Assembly (NCBI GenBank): GCA_035048495.1
Contig: CM068547.1
Span: 30,139,913-30,203,912 of the forward strand
Direction: 5' to 3'
DNA: 64,000 bases
DNA from: Euptelea pleiosperma
Lineage: Eukaryota > Streptophyta > Magnoliopsida > Ranunculales > Eupteleaceae
Position numbers and translations under genes: made by a program. Positions 20,615 through 31,967 of this stretch are shown in pieces (within the stretch, counting starts at the first letter, position 1; every line of letters begins with the position of its first letter). The notes under the pieces were generated by a model, which was given only the letters and a program-made list of their open reading frames with translations, did no database searches and was not told where the DNA came from.

Positions 20615-22684
20615 GGCGGTTTAAGAAGGAGACCCTCCTTCACCTCTTCTTCTTCTTCTTCTTTCTTCTTCTTCTTCTTCTTCTTCTCTTTTCTCTTTTT
20701 TTCTTATATAGATTTTTTTTTGGATGAGATCACGGTGGTTGTTGGAAGAACAGCCACCGAATTTATTCAAGGAAGGTGGTGATGGTGTTTGATGGTGGTG
20801 GGCTGGGCGATAGAGTAGATGCTCCTCTTCTCTTCTTCTTCTTCTTCTTCTTCTTCTTCTTCTCCTTCTTCTTCTCTCTTTTTTTATTTTTTTGTTGAGA
20901 AGGAGACGGCTGTAACAAAAATGATGGTGACTATTGGAAGAACAGCCACCGTCTATCACAAAGAACGTGACGGCTTGATGATGGGGGTGAGAAGCATTGC
21001 TTGAAATCGTTGAGGATGTTGCTGGTTCGATGGTTTGCTGCTGGTGAAATTGCAAGTATGCAACTCGCAGCAGCGTTCTTGGAGAAGGAGATCAGTGTCG
21101 ACGAGGAGATGTTCAGCAAAACGAAGGCTTCTTCCCTATCCTCTTCTCTTAAACGTGAAAATGGCTCAAGGAAAGAGTTGGGAGAGAAGAGAATGTAAGG
21201 CAGAACGTGGGTAAGGAAGGGAAGAGATGTTAGGGCTGACGACTGGGGTTTCTTTTTTTCCAAGAGAAAATAATCGTTTGAGAGAGAGAAAGAGAAGTGG
21301 GGCCTTGTTTTGCAAGTGAAAATGTGGGGGGGGGGGGGGGGGCTGGTAATGGAAGGAGAATGGATCTTTTATATCCAAGGGGGGAAACGGCTTAGGGTTT
21401 TTCCTCCTTCCAAAAATGTGGTGGAGAGAATGGGGAGAGAAGGGGATATGTTTAGGGTTTCCTCTTGTTTTGGAAACTCTAGGTTCGGTTTCTCCTTTTT
21501 GAGAATATCCCCTTTGATTATCTCTTAAAAATGGGAACTCTTGTCAATCCCATGAGCCCAACGGTCCTCTATTCTTTTAGGTGGACCCACATCCCTTTAT
21601 TAATGGAGAATCCCTCTATTTAAAAAGAATCTTTTCTCAAGAACAAAACTTTAGTTTTGGCAAACTTTCTCTTTTCTTTCCATGTTCAAAAAAATTCATT
21701 AACATTCTTTTGTAGAAAGAGTTTCCTATTTTTGAAAATATCTCCAAAAAATCTTTGTGAGAGAAAAGATGGTTTCTAGATTATGTTTTAATTTTCAAGA
21801 CATGGAGAGGAAAGTTCCCTTTTTGGTGAAACCAAGGGACACTCTCTAATAAAGGATGTGGGGTCCATCCCATGACTAGGCCGTGGGTCATTGCTAATGG
21901 GCTCATCTCTAGCATGTCCATGGCCTGCATGATTGCACATGGAATGATGAGGGCCATTGGATTCCAAGATCACTGATGGGTGATTGGAGGAAAGATCTGA
22001 AGATATGCTGATGATCGGATGGTAGAATGGATGATGATGATTGGATGGATCATTGGACAGTAGAGATCGGTCAAGTTAGGCCGTAGGATCGAGTGATTTC
22101 AGAAGGAGATAGGATCGGGTGGTTGATATTGAGAGTAGAGAGAGAATGAGGATTTAGAGAGAAGAGAGAGAAATTATTACAAAAATAAGGAGAAAATGTT
22201 GGTAAAGGGTCCTGAACCCTGATCTCTGACTTGGTCTTCTGCATGCTTTACCAATTGAGCGAGTCCTTCTCTTGTGTTAGCTGATAAGCTTTAATTTCCT
22301 TAGTCTCTCCTTTGAGGGTTTGTCTCTCCTTCTCTCTCGGTCGTCTCTCAACTCTTTCGCCTCTCTGTTTCTCTCATCATTTGGCCTGTAATTTCTTTTC
22401 CTAGCCCACTGGTTCTTGAGCTTTGATCATAGGTCCTGGCAGTCAGTTGTGGGCCCGCATTTCATCAAAATCTTCCAGTTAGTGCTCCTGCGATAGAAAA
22501 ATCGCGTAATGAGATTTCTACAAATGGCTTCGCATGTGGGTCAAAGAAATGCGTATGAATGTATGCGAATATATGATTTTGACCAGAAAAGTGTGTTCTA
22601 TGTAATGAGAGAAATTCTTACGTAGAAATATTGATAACGCTATAAGGATAATTGCTTAAAATAAGCACTTTTGAGCGAATATCA
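20615..22684 (-). mobile_element. 3' LTR of the Athila-type element (truncated)
   Basis: It begins TGATATTCGCTCAAAAG at 22684 (minus strand) after a purine-rich 'ggttggggttg' and runs parallel to 48090-45993 with few differences. They share CTT-rich tracts, a long G run (21323-21342) and the tRNA-like segment. The part matching 45248-45990 is missing. Open frames in it follow triplet repeats and are not genes. Confidence 0.8.
22206..22268 (-). other. tRNA-like segment in Athila LTR, copy 1
   Basis: The minus strand has 'tcgctcaattgg' (box A-like) and, about 30 nt on, 'gggttcaggacc' (box B-like), with a partly pairable D arm GCTC...AAGC. The acceptor arms do not pair, so this is not a functional tRNA gene. 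Confidence 0.45.
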
Positions 22685-24224
22685 CAACCCCAACCAGCAT
22701 ATTGCCAATCTTTGGCAATTAGTGCGAGATACAAGAGCTCAAAAGAGTCTAGGACATGCTGGAAAACTTATTCTCATTACTCAGAAAAACTCCATTTTGT
22801 CAGTTCATTTCAAGGGTGTAAGTGATCATTTAGAAATTAGAACTTAGTCAGTTAAATGTAGCACATCTACTAGTGGACATTTCAACCAAAGATTACTCAG
22901 ACTCAGCGTGTGTGTGTGCTCAACATCTTCCCTATCTGACAGTCAGATTCTCTGATCACCTACGAGATTATATGCCTCGACCTCAATTCTCACTTGCATA
23001 CCACTCAGAAGTAAATCACACAGAAATGGTTTTATTCTTTTCTCTCAAGTTATATCTAAGGAGATAGATATTTGAAACTAGCAATATCTTACATATATTA
23101 TTTAGAAATGAGGACATAGAAGATTTGAAGGATCTCATGATTGGAATGTCATATTACCTAAGAGTGTCGGATCAAACTCCATAGTTTCTCTATTCTCCAT
23201 TCTCCACATTCTGTGATGGTGCTAACCTAGAATCAAATAGGGCTTGCCCTGGGTTGTATAGAGGCTTAGGAAAAAGTTGGAAAGATGAGGGCCTTCAGGG
23301 ATTCGAAAGTTCTGAGAGGGTCTCTCACTACTCTTTGCAGCATTTCCCGAGGGTGGTGACACCAATTCTTTGACTTTTCTTTCTTCTACCCTTTTTTACT
23401 CGATCATCTTTTTGACTTTTGTTCTACTAACTTTCTTTTTCTATTTCTCTTTTATTTCATTCTTTCTTTTCTTTTCATATTTCCTTTTTTTTCTTGATCC
23501 ACTTGTCTTTCTTTTCTTTTCTTGCTTTCTCTTCATGGTGTGATCATACCTAAAATTCTTTTATCCCTCTCAGAAGTAGGTGTTTGAGTTGTGTCTATTT
23601 TGGGGATTGGATTTGGTTGACGGGTTATCAAGAAAAGGTTTTCATCATAAGGCTCAAGAGGGTTTCTAATGGTGTAGATGTTTAGGTAAGCCAAAAATGC
23701 CTGATTGGGGTAGAAAGATGGCCTATATCATTTTTTAGGTTTTACACTTTCATCTGTGATATCTTGAATGGATAGAGAGAAGGTTCTTTTTGTAATGATT
23801 TGTCTTTGACGTCGCTCCAAGTTCTATGACCAAAACAAGGATTAATAAGATCTTACAAGGGAATAGTTGGGAACTGGAAAAAAATGTGAGTCATCTTGTG
23901 ACTCAGAGTTATTTATATCCCTTAGAAGTGAAGAGAGGCTCAAACACTCACTGGGTTAGGTCTCCATAGTTGTTCTTCTTGGATCTCTAGATCGTCCAAA
24001 CTACAGATAGTTCTGATGTTGATTTGTGAAAAATTCTTACTGAATCTGAGTTTTCAAGAATTTAACTCCACTGTAGTATTCTGAACTAAGAGCTAATAAG
24101 TGATTTTCTCAAAGTAGACATCATTTTCAATAAATAGACTTTGAAGAGTTTTGACTCATCATTGTAACGGTTTTTAAAAACACTTCTGAAATCAACAAAA
24201 GACTCATTGAAAACTCTGAAAATC
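22685..24224 (-). mobile_element. 3' non-coding internal region of the Athila-type element
   Basis: It lies between the 3' LTR and the truncated copia LTR. Coding frames are short and unrecognised. A CT-rich stretch occurs at 23370-23540. It ends where copia LTR sequence ('acaagcagataaggcttc') starts. The assignment rests mainly on position. Confidence 0.5.
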
Positions 24225-24259
24225 ACCACAAGCAGATAAGGCTTCTTGGCTGTAAGGGC

Positions 24260-26866
24260 TGAAAGTAGGATTTTTCCGTGTCGTTGATTACAGAAACCCT
24301 AATTCCAACACATTTGTAATTTATCCGAGATTTCCTATAAAATTCAGAGATTTTGTATAGGGATTCGTGTCAGATGTCGATCCGCACTCGAGATTAGTCA
24401 GATTAGCGCAATAATGAACATAAAATGACGGGAAATTTTAGAGAATGTAACTCAATCAACTTAATTCAACTTTATTCAATTGAACATGTCTCTTACAGTG
24501 AAAAGCAAACCAAAATAACTAAATTATAAAGCATAAAAAAAATAGAATAAACTAGAGAGAGAATTTTAGAAACTAGAGAGAGAAAATTATAAATGAGAGA
24601 GAAAGTAGGTAGAGAAAGAAAGTGAGAAATAGAGAGAGAAAGTGATAGTAAGAGAGAGAACGTGAGAGTGAAGATGAGAGGGAAGGCATTTTAGAGAGAG
24701 ATAGTAGAAGCTTAGAGGGAGAAACTAAAGAAAAGAGAGAGAAAGGGTGAGACTTACCAAACTTACCGGGGGTTGCTTCGGCCATTGATGATGGTGAAGC
24801 ACATGTGGTGCAATGGAGAGGAAGAAGTTAGAAGACATGGTGAGGAGTTGCAGGCCAAGATCAGCAAGTCATGAGGATGAAACCCAAACCTATGGTGGTC
24901 CGGCGAGGAGTGGATGCATGCTGGTTTGGTGGTGCCATGGAGGAGGCGACTGGATACCACGATGATGGAGATGAAGATGGCTTGAGGCGGTTGCAAGAAT
25001 GGAGACAGCGGCAACGAGCATTGCTTGGCTGACCGTGGATCAACAAAGATGCTTCACTATGGCTGGTGGTGCTGACGAAGTTGCAGGTGAGAGGAGCTTG
25101 TTGGCCGGTTTGTAGCAGCGGTGATGATGTTGTGGGCAGACTCGTGAGGAAGAAGACACCAATGTGGAAAGACGAGCTGGTGGAGGAAACTGTTGTGGGG
25201 AGCACGCAGGTTCGCAACCTGAGTTGTAGTCCGGTTCTCAATGGAAGGAGCAGGTCGCCAGCCGACTGTGCACATGTAGGAGAGAAGGGCGGAGACCAGC
25301 AGGTGACTGTGGACTGGTGAAGGTGAATGGTTCGCCGGCCGGAGTTGCAGACCTGCAACTCTGGCAAAAGTAGAAGAAAAAGAAAAAGAAGAAGAAGAAG
25401 AAGGAGAAGGAGAAGGAAAAGAAGAAGAAGAAGAAGAAGAAGAAGAAGACCTCTTACCTGCTGGCCGGAGTTGCAGGAGGCCGCATTAATGGCCGACTTG
25501 GTGGACGGTGTTGGAGGTGCAGCAAGGGCACCGTGGTGATGCGACTTGGAGCAGATTTGATTGCTGGCCGTGAGGTTGTAGACCGTGTGGGAAAGAAGAA
25601 GAAGAACACCACCCGTTTGGCGGAGGAAGGTCCGCCGGAGAAGGAGAAGAAGAGGAGGTGGCCGGAGTTCTACAACTCCGGCCGAAAAGAAGAAGAAGAA
25701 GTAGAAGAAGAAGCGGCCAGCCGGAGAAGGGAGAACGTGGGGGGATTGATAGGGGGGAGGAGAGGATGAGAGGGGAAAGGGATTAGGGTTCAAACGAACC
25801 CTTCTCCTTCCCCTTTTAAAGCTCCCTATTTCCTTTAATGGAAATAGGGATTTTTTTGAAAATAAAAAATAAGAAAAATAATTTTTTTTTTTTTTTAAGT
25901 AAAACCCTACTTTTCTTTGGGGAATTTCCCCATTTAGTGGACCCCCCATTTTTAAAATTTAATTGAAATTATCTTGAAATTCACGGGGTCCTCTAAATGG
26001 TCGAACAGCGGGTCGATCATGATGGGCCCGGCTACTGGCCCACATGGAATGATGATGTCCATCGTCTCACAAGATGATGTGACAGACAATCTGATGGCGA
26101 TCGGATGGATGGTGACTTGATTGGGACCCAGATTGGTAGATCGACGGATCTAGAGAGATCCAACGATCCAGTGGAAGATCCAATGGTCCGATTGAAGATC
26201 CAACGGTCAGAAAGCTAAGGAGATGAGACAGAGCCAATGGACAGGAGTTCTAGGGTTAGGTCAGTAGATTTGAGGACCGAGAGATGAAGAGAGAGAGAAT
26301 AAGGAGAGATAAGAGAGAAAATATCAGAAAATGGAGATAAAAGTATTGGCAGGGGGTCTGGAACCCTGGTCTTCATTGTGACCATCCTCACACTTCTCCA
26401 GTAGAGTAGACTATCATTCCTTGCTGACTCATGTAGCTTTAAATACTTTGGTCCGTCTCTTGGTCATTGGCTCTCCTGCTCTCTTCGTTCTTTAGGCTGG
26501 CTTTTTGATCATCTTATTCAGCCCATATTTGGCCCATATCTTCTAGTCATAGCATGTGGGCTCTTTAAGCTTTGATAATGGGCTTTCCTGATCGATGTGG
26601 GCTCGCAAGTCTCGAGAATTGTCCCATCGGGGTTTCTTGCGACAGAAGAAGCGCGTAATGAGACTTTATCAGAACGACTCAATGTCTAGACTTCCAAAAA
26701 TGTGTTTAATGCATGCAAATATACCATTTCGTCTAGAAAAGTGTGTTCTACGCAACAAAAGAGACTCTTACATAGAAAAGTAGATAAATAGAGCATTTTA
26801 ATGTAGGAGAATGTGAAAACACTTAGAAGATAACAGTGGAAAATATGCACTTTTAAGCGAATATCA
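24260..26866 (-). mobile_element. Solo LTR of the Athila family (2607 bp)
   Basis: It begins TGATATTCGCTTAAAAG at 26866 and ends ...CTACTTTCA at 24260 on the minus strand. It is flanked by a perfect 5-bp duplication AGGGC (24255-24259, 26867-26871) inside the copia LTR. It contains GAA/CTT triplet tracts (25370-25450), an A/T run (25880-25900) and a degenerate tRNA-like segment. A 362-codon open frame on the minus strand (24861-25949) is Leu/Ser/Pro-rich and follows the triplet repeats. Confidence 0.88.
26350..26420 (-). other. tRNA-like segment in Athila LTR, copy 2 (degenerate)
   Basis: The minus strand has 'agggttccagaccc' in the box B position. The box A region reads 'gtctactctactgg' and is poorly conserved compared with copies at 22206 and 47581. 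Confidence 0.35.
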
Positions 26867-27317
26867 AGGGCGCGCGTGGATTCGTGGCGTTGACTCAAAG
26901 GACATGGACGCATCGGCAGTGGGCCTTGGCTAAGGTTCGATGCTGTATTTGCAACGGTGTTGCGTAGGTAACCTTTGTTTCGTTTAACTTTTCAATTAGT
27001 GATACTTTCCGTCTGGACATGGTCCTGTGATTTTTCCTTAGCTAAGGTTTCTACGTAAAAATATCTTGTCTTGTGTGATTGTTTGATTGTGTTCCTCATT
27101 ATATCCTGATTAGATCAAACGACAAAAAGATAATATACCACGGAGGTATATTTGATTTGAGTCAGTTGTGATAATCCTTTTCAAACAACCAAGGCATGAG
27201 ATTTTATCCCCATACCATAGACCAGTAAAACTGTATAGGTAATTAATTTTTAAATACCTAATCAACCCCTCCTTCTAGGTATATTGAGTTAAAGAGAACG
27301 GACCGGTGAATTTCAAT

Positions 27318-27329
27318 TGGTATCAGAGC
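27318..27329 (+). other. Primer binding site, initiator tRNA-Met type
   Basis: TGGTATCAGAGC lies two bases after the LTR end and is a perfect match to the usual copia primer site. Confidence 0.92.
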
Positions 27330-27403
27330 GGGTATTTCTAATTAAGATTTAATCACTTGAATTTAGATTCTTGAGAAACCAGTCCATTTTCATTAATTTG
27401 ACA

Positions 27404-28059
27404 AAATGCAAAGAGAAGGTAAAAATACATCCATAACTCCATTGTCTGAAGACTATTTGAATATAGCTTATGAAAAACTATATTAAGACAGTCTGAGATT
27501 GACTAAAGAAAATAAAGATCTATTTTTACAAATGGAGAAATTGGATTGTAAAAATGTGTCATTAGAACTAGCAAATATTGAACTCACTGATGAAAAGAGA
27601 TAGTAAGAAGAAGAAAAAAATTGTTTCTAATGAAAAATAATGTTTTGGGAAAAGAATTTCAAAAGTCCTTGAACAATCAATTGACAAACAAGAATGATAT
27701 TGCTAAATTCAAGAATTTTGATTCTCATCTTTGTTCTCATAAGAATAATGTGAAACCCACATATCCTACAGGAAAATGTATGACAACAAAGTTCAAACAA
27801 ATTGAGTGGGTAAGTCATCATAGTTCTAGGCTAAGTGGGTTATACATGAAATTTAATGAACTAAAGAGAGAAATTTTAAAATTTCTAAATTAAGAAAAAC
27901 TTTGTTTGATAGTCATGTTGTTAAGAATCAATGGTCCAGAAACGTCTAAAATTTTTGAATTAAGAAAAACTTTGTTTGATAGTCATGTTGCTAAAAATCA
28001 ATGGTCCAGAAACGACAAAAGAATGAACAATTCATTTATTCCCAAACAAATGGCAAAAC
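27404..28059 (+). pseudogene. Copia gag remnant
   Basis: The ATG at 27404 opens a frame with EDYLNIAYEKLY, then a stop. It continues with DSLRLTKENKDLFLQMEKLD and NVSLELANIEL, a coiled-coil-like stretch matching the gag at 16430-17202 in style. More stops and shifts follow. A ~60-bp segment ('aagaaaaactttgtttgatagtcatgttg') is duplicated in tandem at 27892 and 27962. Only about 650 bp separate the primer site from protease, and no capsid domain or zinc knuckle is visible. The gag is therefore reduced as well as broken. Confidence 0.6.
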
Positions 28060-29600
28060 CTTCAAAATTTAAGACCATTTGGGTGAGAAAAGATGATAAA
28101 AAATATCTTATGATTCATTCTGCTTTCAAAGCTTTGGAAAACAATAAATGGCATCTGGACAATGGTTGTTCTAGACACATGACTGGAGACAAGTCAATGT
28201 TTTGTCATATTGAAGATCATAAGATGGTAGTGTTACTTTTGGGGATGGAAGTATGGCCAAAGTCATTGGTCGGGGAAGTATTCAAGCTCCAGGTATTCCC
28301 AAGCTTGATAATGTTCTTTGTGTTGAGGAACTTAAAGCCAATCTTCTTAGCATAAGTCAAATCTGTGATAATAATCATACAGTTAAATTCACAAGCCAAG
28401 GATGTGATATTTTTTATGAATCTGGCAAATGTGTTATGAGAGGTTTAAGAACCTCTGAAAACTGTTATATCATTGGTAGAAATCCCAAGATCATCTGTAA
28501 TTTTGCCAAATTAAATGATTTTGACTTATGGCACCAAAGACTAGGTCACATGAACCAAAAGGACCTAGTTAAATTCACTAATAAAGAATTAGTGAGAGGT
28601 GTGCCCAAATTGGAAAAACCTACAGGCACTATTTGTGGAGCTTGCCAAATCGGTAAACAAATAAAAAGTTCACACAAAAAGGGAAATTATTGTGCTACCT
28701 CCAAAGTGCTTGATCTGATTCACATAGATCTTATAGGTCCAATGAGGACTGAAAGTTTGGGAGGTAAAAGATACATTCTGGTCATGGTAGATGATTACTC
28801 TAGATTGACTTGGATTGCTTTTCTAAGAGAGAAATCAGATGCTTTTGAAGAATGTCAAAAGATATGCCAAAAAATTTATATGAAAAAAGCTATAGTAGTT
28901 AGGATTCATACTGATCATGGAGGAGAATTTGAAGATTATCGTCTCACTGAGTACTGTGATGCCATTGGCATTAAGCATGAATTTTCTGCACCCATTACAC
29001 CATAGCAAAATGGAATGGTGGAAAGAAAGAATAGGGTGATTCAGGAAATGGCCTGGGTAATGTTTCACAGCAAAACTTTACCTTAAAATTTATGGGCAGA
29101 AGTAGTGAACACTGCTTGCTATACTCTCAATAGAGTTTATTTGAGACCAAGAACTTTGAATACTCCTTATGAAATTTGGTCGAGTAAAAAACTTAATGTC
29201 AAATATTTTAAGGTTTTTTGGAGCAAATGCTACATTCTTAGAGATAGAGAATCTCTGGAAAATTTTGATAAAAGAGGAGATGAAGGAATTTTTTTGGGAT
29301 ATTTCACTAATAGTAGAGCTCATTGGGTTCTCAATCAAAGAACTAAAACGATAATGGAGTCTATTAATGTGGTTATTGATGATTTGAATACTGAAGAAAA
29401 TTCCTCTCAAGATGACAACTGTGATGATATTTGTCAAAGTATTGATGACATTCATGTTACTTCCTCTTCTAGTGATTTTTCTGCTAATAAATCTCCACCC
29501 TTGTGGGTTAAGAAAAATCACCCTAGTGTTGACATCATTAGTAAGGCAGGGAGTAGAGTTCAAACTAGAAGACAGATTAAAAATGTTGTTAATTTTGTGT
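28060..29600 (+). pseudogene. Copia protease and integrase region of pol
   Basis: Protease: WHLDNGCSRHMTGDKSMF near 28150, where the family active site is D-S-G (here D-N-G). A 1-base shift near 28220 then leads to the GDGS...GRGSI part. Integrase: the zinc-binding HHCC is seen as WHQRLGHMNQ and CGACQIGKQ. The DDE core has HIDLIGPM, VMVDDYSRLTW, HTDHGGEFED and NGMVERKN. A TAG at 29003 replaces the first Gln expected in the P-Q-Q-N-G motif, and a TAA lies at 29084. The C-terminal [16 protein letters not shown] and [11 protein letters not shown] parts are in the same frame. All from one pol frame (28253 onward). It is not functional as read. Confidence 0.88.
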
Positions 29601-29639
29601 GTTATACTTCTCAGATTGAACCAAAAAATATTTCTGAAG

Positions 29640-31144
29640 CTCTTACTGATGAAAATTTGATTAGTGCCATGCAGGAGGAACTAAGTCAATTTACTAGAAA
29701 CGATGTTTGGTATTTAGTGCCCAGACCTAAAAATACAAATGTTATAGGCATGAAATGGATTTTCAAAAATAAACCAAATGAAAATGGAACAGTTATCAGA
29801 AACAAAGCCAGACTTGTAGCTCAAGGCTATACTCAAATTGAAGGCATTGATTTTGATGAAACTTTTGCTCCTGTTGCTAGATTGGAATCCATTCATATAC
29901 TGCTTAATGTTGCTTGTTATCTTAAATTTAAACTTTTTCAGATGGATGTCAAGAGTGCCTTCTTGAATGGTGTTCTTCAAGAAGAAGTGTATGTAGAACA
30001 ACCCAAAGGATTTGAAGATTTAAAATTTCCTGATCAAGTTTATCGTCTCAAAAAGGCATTGTATGATTTAAAACAAGCCCCCAGGGCTTGGTATGAGAAA
30101 TTGACCATTTTTATGCTTCATCGAGGTTTTATCAGAGGAGAAGTGGACAAGACCTTATTTGTTAAAACTATTAAGGAAATTTATATGATTCCTCAAATTT
30201 ATGTTGATGATATAGCTTTTGGGTCCACATTTGTTGATCATGCTCACAGGTTTTCAGAACAAATGAAAAAAGAATTTGAAATGGGCATGGTTGGTGAGCT
30301 GAGTTATTTTCTGGGTCTTCAAGTAAAATAGTTGGATGATGAAATTTTTATTTCTCAATCTAAATATAGCAAAGACCTAGTTAAGAAATTTGGTATGGAA
30401 TCAGTTAAACACCATCGTACTCCCATGAGTACTATTACAAAGCTGAGCAAAGATACTGAAGGAAATGATGTTGACCAGACCTTATACAGAAACATGATAG
30501 GAAGTTTACTCTATCTCACTGCTAGCCATCCTGATATTTCCTTTAGTGTGGGTGCATATGCTAGATTTCAAGCTAATCCCAAAGAATCTCATATTCTTGC
30601 AGTCAAACGTATCATTAGGTATGTTAGTAAAACTGTGGGATATGGTCTCTGGTATTCTTTTGATACTACTGCAGAACTTGCAGGATATTCTGATGCTGAC
30701 TGGGCTGAAAATGTTGATGATAGACAAATCACCAGTGGTGAGTGTTTTTATGTTGGGAACAACCTAGTTAGTTGGCAAAGCAAGAAATAGAATTGTATTT
30801 CTTTATCTACTACTGAAGCCAAGTATATTACAGCTAGGAGCTATTGTACTCAACTGTTATGGATGAAGTAGATGTTGACTTACTATGGGATTAATCAAGG
30901 GTTGATGACTATATATTGTGATAATACTAGTGCGATAAATATATCCAAAAATCCTATTCAACACTCTAGAACTAAACATATTGACATTCGTCATCATTTT
31001 ACAAGAGATCTTGTTGAAGAAAAAATTATCACTTTGGAGCACGTTGCAACTGAAAATCAATTAGCAGATATTTTTACAAAACCTCTTGATGTCATTAGAT
31101 TCGAATTTCTTCGTAAATCTATCGGTATTAGCTTGATTGATTGA
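29640..31144 (+). pseudogene. Copia reverse transcriptase and RNase H region of pol
   Basis: RT (RVT_2 type) starts with EEL..F.RNDVW and [11 protein letters not shown]. It carries [49 protein letters not shown] and the catalytic [10 protein letters not shown]. RNase H has DADWAENVDD, the STTEAKY motif, YCDNTSAI and HSRTKHIDIRHHF, and ends with QLADIFTKPL and a stop at 31142. Three in-frame TAG codons (30329, 30788, 30869) each sit where the family has Gln. No frameshift is seen from 28253 to the end, so the damage here is entirely point mutation. Confidence 0.92.
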
Positions 31145-31967
31145 TTGATTTTGTAGTTTGTATTTTTTTTGCTTTCATAATAATATGTTTGATTATAACT
31201 GATTTTGAATAATCTAATTACAGACTTGTTTTTGAGTTCATCAAAATCATATCATGGTGAGATATATATATTTTTCTGTGTTTTAATGATTATTCATTTA
31301 TACCTTGTCTGTGTCAGTGGTTAAAATTATCTCTTGCAATCATGGATTTCACACACTACACACTGATTGATTTTTCTTCATGGATAGATATGATTTCAGT
31401 ATTATTTTTAGATCTTATTCTAGGAATGAGGAATAAACTTCTACTAGATATGACTTCAAATTAGTAGTGTTTCAGCCTTCAGTTGATTTCAAAACTGCAC
31501 TATAGTCGACTCTTGGCTTCCCAATGAGAGTTATTATATTAAGGAAACAGCTACCTCCATTCAAGTTAGAGTGTATGGCACTGTTCGAAATTGAAATATG
31601 ATTCTCATTTGCTGTAGAAAAAGGCTACCTACATGAAAAGTGAAAGCTACCTATATTCAAAGTGAATAAAAAAGGTGTAAAAGATAGCCAATTTGCTAGA
31701 AAAATTCTTATCCATAAGCAAATACCCATATACATGAGCGAATGTGGGAACCCTTAATAGCTCTAATGAGAATTTCATATCTGGATACAGGATACCTCCG
31801 GAATTTCTAGAATTTGATATTTGGAATATTACTGACATTAATTATCATATCTTCTGTCGATTCTGATTTCAGCATTGTACATTATACTGGTTCTCAAGAG
31901 CAATGATTTTATTACTTTCTTTGACTAAGTATTTTTTATTAAACTGACGAATAAGAATCTCTATATA
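31145..31967 (+). mobile_element. Copia 3' non-coding region, left part
   Basis: No gene. It is homologous to the first ~800 bp of the window and, reversed, to part of 14900-15700. It is cut at 31967 by the second solo LTR and resumes at 34618. Confidence 0.7.

Larger units (their letters stand above)
24225..27315 (+). mobile_element. 5' LTR remnant of the copia element, split by a solo LTR
   Basis: Only the last ~480 bp of the LTR remain: 'acaagcagataaggcttcttgg...agggc' to 24259, continued at 26872 and ending ...GGTGAATTTCA at 27315. The first ~1.2 kb, including the palindrome array and TATA, is absent. This copy therefore has lost its own promoter. Confidence 0.8.

Noticed and set aside
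20621..21055. Arg/Glu-rich and His/Ser-rich open frames in the Athila LTRs (also 33039, 45758, 46056)
   Set aside because: Driven by GAA/CTT triplets. Frames differ among LTR copies.
22206..22268. Calling the LTR segments true tRNA genes
   Set aside because: A/B-box-like motifs are present but acceptor and anticodon stems do not pair, so a functional tRNA is not supported.
24861..25949. 362-codon open frame on the minus strand
   Set aside because: It lies wholly in a solo LTR, is Leu/Ser/Pro-rich, and includes a run of leucines from a CTT tract. The equivalent part of the sister LTRs does not keep the frame.
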